44,147 bases of DNA from SFLA01 sp045595165. GTDB taxonomy: Bacteria; Bacillota; Clostridia; Oscillospirales; CAG-382. The notes under the pieces are model-generated. The model was not told the origin of the DNA and made no database searches. It saw nothing but the letters and a program-made list of their open reading frames with translations. The DNA is taken from NCBI GenBank assembly GCA_045595165.1, contig JAZNZY010000034.1, positions 1 to 44,147 on the forward strand, read 5' to 3'. Shown here in pieces: positions 39,863 to 44,147 of this stretch. The position numbers and the translations under genes were made by a program. Positions within the stretch are counted from its first letter, which is position 1. Every line of letters starts with the position of its first letter.

Positions 39863-40026
39863 GATAACCCTCCGTAATTAAATTTTTTTGTGAAATAAGA
39901 AGGGCGCTTTTGCGATTCAAAGCAAAATTAAAGAGCCGCATAACACGACTCTGTCAACGCGCTTTTAATCGAGATAAACCGTCGTATTTCTACTACGGTG
40001 ACAGACTCCACCACTTATTCCGATCA
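39863..40026 (-). promoter_or_regulatory. Structured hppA leader, candidate RNA switch
   Basis: On the minus strand, GAGTCTGTCA (40008-39999) can pair with TGACAGAGTC (39956-39947) with a single mismatch, enclosing a hairpin CCGT-A-GTA-GAAA-TAC-G-ACGG (39998-39979). The right arm of that long stem overlaps a terminator-like hairpin, AGAGTCG (39952-39946) with CGGCTCT (39938-39932) followed by TTAATTTT. The two pairings exclude each other, as in attenuators and riboswitches. A further small stem (TTTTGC / GCAAAA) lies nearer the ribosome site. I do not recognise a known riboswitch class. Confidence 0.45.
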
Positions 40027-40032
40027 AAAACG

Positions 40033-40061
40033 ATACTATCACTTTAACATTCCGATGTCAA
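40033..40061 (-). promoter_or_regulatory. Promoter of hppA
   Basis: TTGACA (40056-40061), 17 bp, TAGTAT (40033-40038), with TG one base before the -10 box. Confidence 0.75.
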
Positions 40062-40280
40062 TAAACCCAAACGTTTCTTTACCGTTTCTTAGCCGACGCA
40101 CGATATAACTTAATACTTATAACCAGTAATTTTATACCATAAATTGCATAACTTGAAAAAACAGCGTTTTTTGGCCTGCGGTAAAATTTTTACCAAATCT
40201 TTGCCGTCGATATGTTATAATGTCAACGAATATGCATTATTGTGTAAAAAAACAAAAGAAAAGGAAATGGAAAATCTATT

Positions 40281-41417
40281 ATGCAAGAATTACTCAATCT
40301 GTTCCAACCGCTTCTTGCCTTCGGAAAAGATGGCAACTGGAAAATGTTCATAATGTGGGCAGTCGGCGCGGTTCTTATTTATCTCGCCATTAAAAAGGAA
40401 ATGGAGCCTTCGCTTTTGCTCCCAATCGGATTCGGCGCAATCCTTATGAATTTCCCCGGCACGGGTATTTCCGAACCGTTGGAAGAGCTTTATAATGCGG
40501 GTATCGCAAACGAACTTTTCCCCTTGATCCTGTTCATCGGCATCGGCGCAATGATCGATTTCGGACCGCTTCTTTCAAATCCCAAGCTTATGATATTCGG
40601 CGCTGCAGCACAGTTTGGTATTTTCTTCACGTTGTGCACCGCAGCTATGTTCTTTGAGCCTGACGTTGCCGCATCTGTTTCTATCATTGGTGCTGCTGAC
40701 GGTCCTACCTCTATCGTTGTTGCGAACACTTTGCTGGGCGGAACCGAAAATTCTGGTTATATCGGCGCTATTGCGGTTGCGGCATATTCCTACATGGCAT
40801 TGGTTCCCATTATCCAGCCCCCTGTAATCAAGCTTTTAACCACCAAAAAAGAACGAATGATACGTATGACCTATAAACAGACATCCGTATCCAAAACAAC
40901 CAAGATCTTATTCCCCATCCTGATCTCCATCACCACTTGTGCATTTGTTCCTTCAGCTGCTTCTCTTATCGGCTTCCTTATGTTCGGTAACCTTATCCGT
41001 GAATGCGGCGTATTGAATTCTCTTTCCGAAACCGCACAAAAGGTTCTGGCAAATCTTATTACAATCTTCCTTGGAATCACCATCGCATTCCAGATGAGCG
41101 CAGATAAATTCCTCAATACTTCCACATTACTTATTCTCGGATTAGGTCTTGTTGCATTTATCGTTGATACTGCCGGCGGCGTTTTGTTTGCAAAGCTTTT
41201 CAACATATTCTTAAGATTGTTCAAAAAAGAACCTATCAATCCTATGATCGGTGCCGCAGGTATTTCAGCATTCCCTATGTCGGGCAGAATCGTTCATAAA
41301 ATGGGCTTGGAAGAGGATGCTCAAAACTTCCTTCTTATGCACTCTATCGGCGTAAACGTTTCCGGTCAGATCGCATCGGTTATTGCCGGTTCTTTAGTGC
41401 TCGGATTCTTTAATTAA
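40281..41417 (+). CDS. Sodium-translocating decarboxylase beta subunit (OadB/GcdB family)
   Basis: 378 residues, polytopic membrane protein. The family's key sequences are present: ILFIGIGAMIDFGPLL, SIIGAADGPTSIVVANTLLG (with the conserved Asp of the sodium path), a long SAASLIGFLMFGNLIRECGV segment and GAAGISAFPMSGRIVHKMG near the C-terminus. Subunit beta carries sodium out of the cell as a carboxybiotin is decarboxylated. The carboxyltransferase alpha and biotin-carrier genes are not here, so they must be elsewhere. A gamma-like gene follows after 19 bp. Confidence 0.94.
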   Translation: MQELLNLFQPLLAFGKDGNWKMFIMWAVGAVLIYLAIKKEMEPSLLLPIGFGAILMNFPGTGISEPLEELYNAGIANELFPLILFIGIGAMIDFGPLLSNPKLMIFGAAAQFGIFFTLCTAAMFFEPDVAASVSIIGAADGPTSIVVANTLLGGTENSGYIGAIAVAAYSYMALVPIIQPPVIKLLTTKKERMIRMTYKQTSVSKTTKILFPILISITTCAFVPSAASLIGFLMFGNLIRECGVLNSLSETAQKVLANLITIFLGITIAFQMSADKFLNTSTLLILGLGLVAFIVDTAGGVLFAKLFNIFLRLFKKEPINPMIGAAGISAFPMSGRIVHKMGLEEDAQNFLLMHSIGVNVSGQIASVIAGSLVLGFFN

Positions 41418-41436
41418 TTCAGGAGGCGTACGAATT

Positions 41437-41583
41437 ATGTTTAATTTCAATCCAATGGGATTTGTAGATAATCTGAAATATATGGGCATAGGTATGCTGG
41501 GCGTATTTATAATCATCGGCATCATTATCGCAGCCACATACATTATCGGTAAAATAACTTCAAAATCCTCAGATAACAACTGA
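41437..41583 (+). CDS. Tiny OadG-like subunit (48 residues)
   Basis: A 48-residue protein: a short N-terminus with GFVDNLKYMGIGMLG, one membrane helix (VFIIIGIIIAATYIIG) and a short polar tail. The pattern of a single span after a GMLG turn matches OadG-related small subunits of sodium-pump decarboxylases, which help assemble alpha with beta. AGGAGG lies 10 nt before the ATG. It shares the oadB operon. Because it is so short it is easily missed by gene callers. Confidence 0.8.
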   Translation: MFNFNPMGFVDNLKYMGIGMLGVFIIIGIIIAATYIIGKITSKSSDNN

Positions 41584-41594
41584 ATCCACATAAT

Positions 41595-41628
41595 CACCCC
41601 AAGAAGCCTTGCGGCTTCTCGGTGCCCC
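41595..41628. repeat. REP-like palindrome 6
   Basis: CACCCCAAGAAGCC pairs with GGCTTCTCGGTG around TTGC; family as at 15393 and 28971. It sits 12 bp after the OadG-like stop. Confidence 0.75.
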
Positions 41629-41640
41629 AGAAAATAAATA

Positions 41641-41673
41641 CCGCCGAGGAAATTTAATCCCCGGCGGTTTTTC
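41641..41673. terminator. Terminator between the oad operon and the surface phosphoesterase gene
   Basis: CCGCCG and GG pair with CC and CGGCGG around an AT-rich loop, followed by TTTTTC on the plus strand. It lies immediately 3' of the convergent minus-strand gene as well. Confidence 0.8.
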
Positions 41674-41676
41674 TGT

Positions 41677-44127
41677 TCACGATGCTTTTTGAAATGCCAA
41701 TTTTCCGTCTGCTGCAACTACCTCTAGCATATCGTACCCGTCCAGATACTCACACGCTTTTTCGTATTCGCTTCCCTCTCTGACATTGAACGATTCGACT
41801 ATGGCGTTAAGGTCCTCACTTTGCGTTCCGTGAGAAGAATCCACGAGGCTTGAATTCTGATATCTGCAGTAAAATACGTTTGTGTACTGAGTCGAATTGT
41901 GATTGGTTGCCACGGCGGATGCGGCTGCACCGGAAGAATGGGTACCGGTCGTGTAAAGATTGTATACGTAACCGTAATTTGAATATATTGCGCCGGCCTC
42001 CTGCTCCGCATTGAGAGCAACGTCGAAAACGCAGTTTATCAGTTCGCCGTAAAGAGCGCGGACGACCTGAGCGCAGACACCGCCCTTTATGCTTCCTTCA
42101 ACCTTCAAATTGGATATAACCCCATAAGAATACGGAAAAACAGACATTTGTCCCCCATCCGAAATATCCACCTTGACTGTATAACCGTTTCCGTTGTAAT
42201 TGCCTGCAAAAGTATATCTCGTACTGCCGGATGCGGAAGTTCCGTTGTATCCTTCAAATCCGCACATATCAAGATCTCTCGTCTGCTCGAAATACTTACC
42301 GTAACCAAACATACTCTGTTCATCGGAGGCTGTAGATCTTACGAATTCATCGGTCATAAGCTTGAATTCCTCCTCCGACGAGATCAGATACGGATCTTCC
42401 TTCGTACCGCTGCCCTTCACTACGTCAAAGAAATACTTTGCGTCGCTGACATCCTTTATCGTAGGATCGGATACCTCTCCTACGGTGCTTTCATAAGGTT
42501 CGGTAGGTATAAGAATACAAGCGGAAGGAATGATCCTGTCGGTAGAAATGTTATAGCCGGTATAAACTATAAAGCCCTCGTAAACCTTTACTATGTATCC
42601 TTCGCTTCCGTAATCGGGAGAATTGTTTTTGCGGCCGTCGGTATCGCTTATAAGCGTATCGCCGTGGTTATAGGAGCTCGTCTGCGTACCGCTACTTACG
42701 TGAACCATTCTGCAAAAGCTGCCGTATTGATCGGAATAATTCTCATTTTCATAAAAGGTAAGGTGAGTATGACCTGTCATCATAATCACATTTTTGTGCT
42801 TTTCGAGCAATGATTTGAGCCGCATTGTCTGAACGTACGATTCCTTGAAAGTAATCATTCTCGTGTAATCGCCGCCAATACGATCTCCGGGGCTCCAATT
42901 CAAAAACGGTGAATGCTCGATCAAAAATATATTGGTATTGGTGTTTTCGAACTTCTCAAGAGTGGCTTCCAACCAATCCATCTGCCGTTTGGAAAAATTA
43001 TCGTATGCAGCGCTGTCACTCGGACCAACAAGCTCCTGCGCCATAAAAATAAACAAATTATCTCTGCCGTTTTCGTTCTTCTTCAAAACGTAATAATACG
43101 GCGAGCCTTCAAAGGGATGCACCTCGTCGCTTCCGCCCGTATATTTTGAAAACAGCTTAACCGATTCCGATGTGTTTCCGTGATTGCCTATAGCCTCGTA
43201 TACGCTTTCAAGAGGAATGTCGGAATCGTTGATACGGTCGATATATTGCTGATATTCGCTGTCAAGCTCGGTATCACCGGTCATATCGCCCGTAACGATA
43301 AGGCTTTCAACGTTATGTTCCGCAAAAAACTCAAGCGCCTTCTCCCACTTGTCAAGAGAGCCGAAGCCAAGAGATTCGAAGTTCATATGCACGTCCGAGG
43401 TTGCGCCGAAGGTGTACTGTACCTCGCCGAGCTCCAATCTCTTCGTATGATCGATATTTATAACGTCAGCCGCATCCTCTATGTTCGGATGCTCTTCGAG
43501 AAAACGGCGGTCGCACTCGAAAACAGCCAACTTGGTAACTTCCGCAGGCAGATAAGCCCCGTCCTTGATGTCAAAGCTTACCGTTCCGCCCGTTATATCT
43601 ATACAAGCGAATTCGTCATAATCCCCCAGCAAACCGTTTTCATCGGCAAAATATACCAGATAATACCCGTCTTTTTTTCCACCTGAAAGCGGTGCGACGA
43701 TAAGTGTTCCTTGCGCAAATCCGGCTTTATCCTTTTCATCTCCACTGAAAGTATAGCTAAGATCAACCATTTTTTCAAAACCTATCTCTTCAAAAATTGC
43801 CGTAACCGTATGATCCGCAGAAATATCATTGAGAGTAAACACCGTAACAGCGCCCTTGCTTTCTCCGTCAACCGTTACGTCTTTAACACGATATCCCGCA
43901 TTCGGAGATATTATCAAGGTCTGTTCTGCGCCGATCTCGAGCAAGGTTTCCCCTGCGGGAAAAATATCACCGTTTTCGTTTTGAACAACGGTGAGAACAT
44001 ACTGTTCTGTCTTTGTAAAATACTTTACGATAAATACGGTTGACACTGCCAGCAGCACCGCGAGAATTACTATAAATAACCATTTTGCCGTCTTTGATGT
44101 GAAAAAGCTTTTACTTTTGTTTTCCAT
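41677..44127 (-). CDS. Membrane-anchored extracellular metallophosphoesterase
   Basis: 816 residues, complete. One membrane span (about 16-36) anchors it. Residues about 43-113 form an InlB B-like repeat domain (Flg_new_2 type: PNAGYRVKDVTVDG, HTVTAIFEE). The calcineurin-like phosphoesterase spans about 238-520 with D245-V-H247, GD (280-281), GNH (314-316), a later EHSPF and GHTHLTF; all metal ligands are present. The last 220 residues start with a GSGTKEDPYLISSEEEF motif, then GLUG-like beta-helix repeats. Likely a surface phosphodiesterase or phosphatase; its substrate is unknown. AAGGAG lies 8 nt before the ATG. Confidence 0.87.
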   Translation of the reverse strand: MENKSKSFFTSKTAKWLFIVILAVLLAVSTVFIVKYFTKTEQYVLTVVQNENGDIFPAGETLLEIGAEQTLIISPNAGYRVKDVTVDGESKGAVTVFTLNDISADHTVTAIFEEIGFEKMVDLSYTFSGDEKDKAGFAQGTLIVAPLSGGKKDGYYLVYFADENGLLGDYDEFACIDITGGTVSFDIKDGAYLPAEVTKLAVFECDRRFLEEHPNIEDAADVINIDHTKRLELGEVQYTFGATSDVHMNFESLGFGSLDKWEKALEFFAEHNVESLIVTGDMTGDTELDSEYQQYIDRINDSDIPLESVYEAIGNHGNTSESVKLFSKYTGGSDEVHPFEGSPYYYVLKKNENGRDNLFIFMAQELVGPSDSAAYDNFSKRQMDWLEATLEKFENTNTNIFLIEHSPFLNWSPGDRIGGDYTRMITFKESYVQTMRLKSLLEKHKNVIMMTGHTHLTFYENENYSDQYGSFCRMVHVSSGTQTSSYNHGDTLISDTDGRKNNSPDYGSEGYIVKVYEGFIVYTGYNISTDRIIPSACILIPTEPYESTVGEVSDPTIKDVSDAKYFFDVVKGSGTKEDPYLISSEEEFKLMTDEFVRSTASDEQSMFGYGKYFEQTRDLDMCGFEGYNGTSASGSTRYTFAGNYNGNGYTVKVDISDGGQMSVFPYSYGVISNLKVEGSIKGGVCAQVVRALYGELINCVFDVALNAEQEAGAIYSNYGYVYNLYTTGTHSSGAAASAVATNHNSTQYTNVFYCRYQNSSLVDSSHGTQSEDLNAIVESFNVREGSEYEKACEYLDGYDMLEVVAADGKLAFQKAS

Positions 44128-44147
44128 TTCAAATCTCCTTGTTGGCT

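Larger units (their letters stand above)
39863..40280. other. Intergenic region between hppA and oadB
   Basis: About 420 bp. It holds the hppA leader RNA (39863-40026), the hppA promoter (40033-40061) and the divergent oadB promoter region, where TGTTATAAT at about 40214-40222 makes an extended -10 box. The stretch 40062-40190 has nothing I can support. Confidence 0.7.

Noticed and set aside
39863..40026. Known riboswitch class (c-di-AMP, fluoride, guanidine, Mn2+) in the hppA leader
   Set aside because: None of the conserved cores of these classes that I know could be found; kept only as an unassigned structured leader.

Overview
The window looks like a chromosome segment of an anaerobic, gut-type member of the Clostridia. 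The grounds are strong AGGAGG-type ribosome sites, TTGAAA-17-TATAAT-type promoters, a long PPi-dependent phosphofructokinase with a membrane pyrophosphatase, a sodium-pump decarboxylase beta subunit, PepF and a small Gram-positive type IV pilus operon. A finer taxonomic call is not possible from sequence reading alone. No rRNA, tRNA, CRISPR array or transposase gene was seen.

Bases 1 to about 8950 form an AT-richer accessory (defence) island. All its genes lie on the minus strand in three self-contained cassettes: (i) a small XRE regulator followed by a Nudix hydrolase fused in frame to a C5-cytosine DNA methyltransferase that runs off the left edge; (ii) a GmrSD/DUF262-type restriction protein; (iii) a 1450-residue protein joining a calcineurin-like phosphoesterase to a NACHT NTPase and a long helical C-terminus. 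Each cassette has its own promoter. The spaces between them hold five same-strand copies of a short repeat (R1-R5) and two longer non-coding units (A and B). Each unit is a consensus promoter, a hairpin or terminator, and an inverted-repeat element whose arms differ between copies but still pair. This modular, repeat-separated layout, together with the phosphoesterase-NACHT protein, is the best candidate here for an undescribed system.

Bases 9 to 19 kb are ordinary metabolism: a sugar-phosphate isomerase-like protein; a five-gene minus-strand operon (CPT-like kinase, YjbR, GpsA, radical SAM, cyclase); oligoendopeptidase F; and a minus-strand group with GNAT, SDR, SAM methyltransferase, a small unknown and a flavin-reductase-like protein. 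Bases 18.9 to 25.9 kb are a compact type IV pilus operon (major pilin, two pseudopilins, a small membrane protein, PilM-like, PilD, PilC, PilB and a small conserved protein).

Bases 26 to 35.9 kb carry a DHHW-type lipoprotein, an XRE/TPR regulator, PPi-dependent phosphofructokinase, a nitroreductase, a discoidin-domain lipoprotein, a FAD/Rieske oxidoreductase and a FliB-like protein. Bases 35.9 to 44.1 kb hold a KdpDE-like two-component system, proton-pumping pyrophosphatase (with a structured leader that may act as a switch), the beta and a tiny gamma-like subunit of a sodium-translocating decarboxylase, and a surface metallophosphoesterase. The PPi-dependent glycolytic enzyme, the PPi-driven ion pump and the sodium pump subunits suggest a cell that conserves energy through pyrophosphate and ion gradients. 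Short REP-like palindromes lie at the 3' ends of several genes across both halves.
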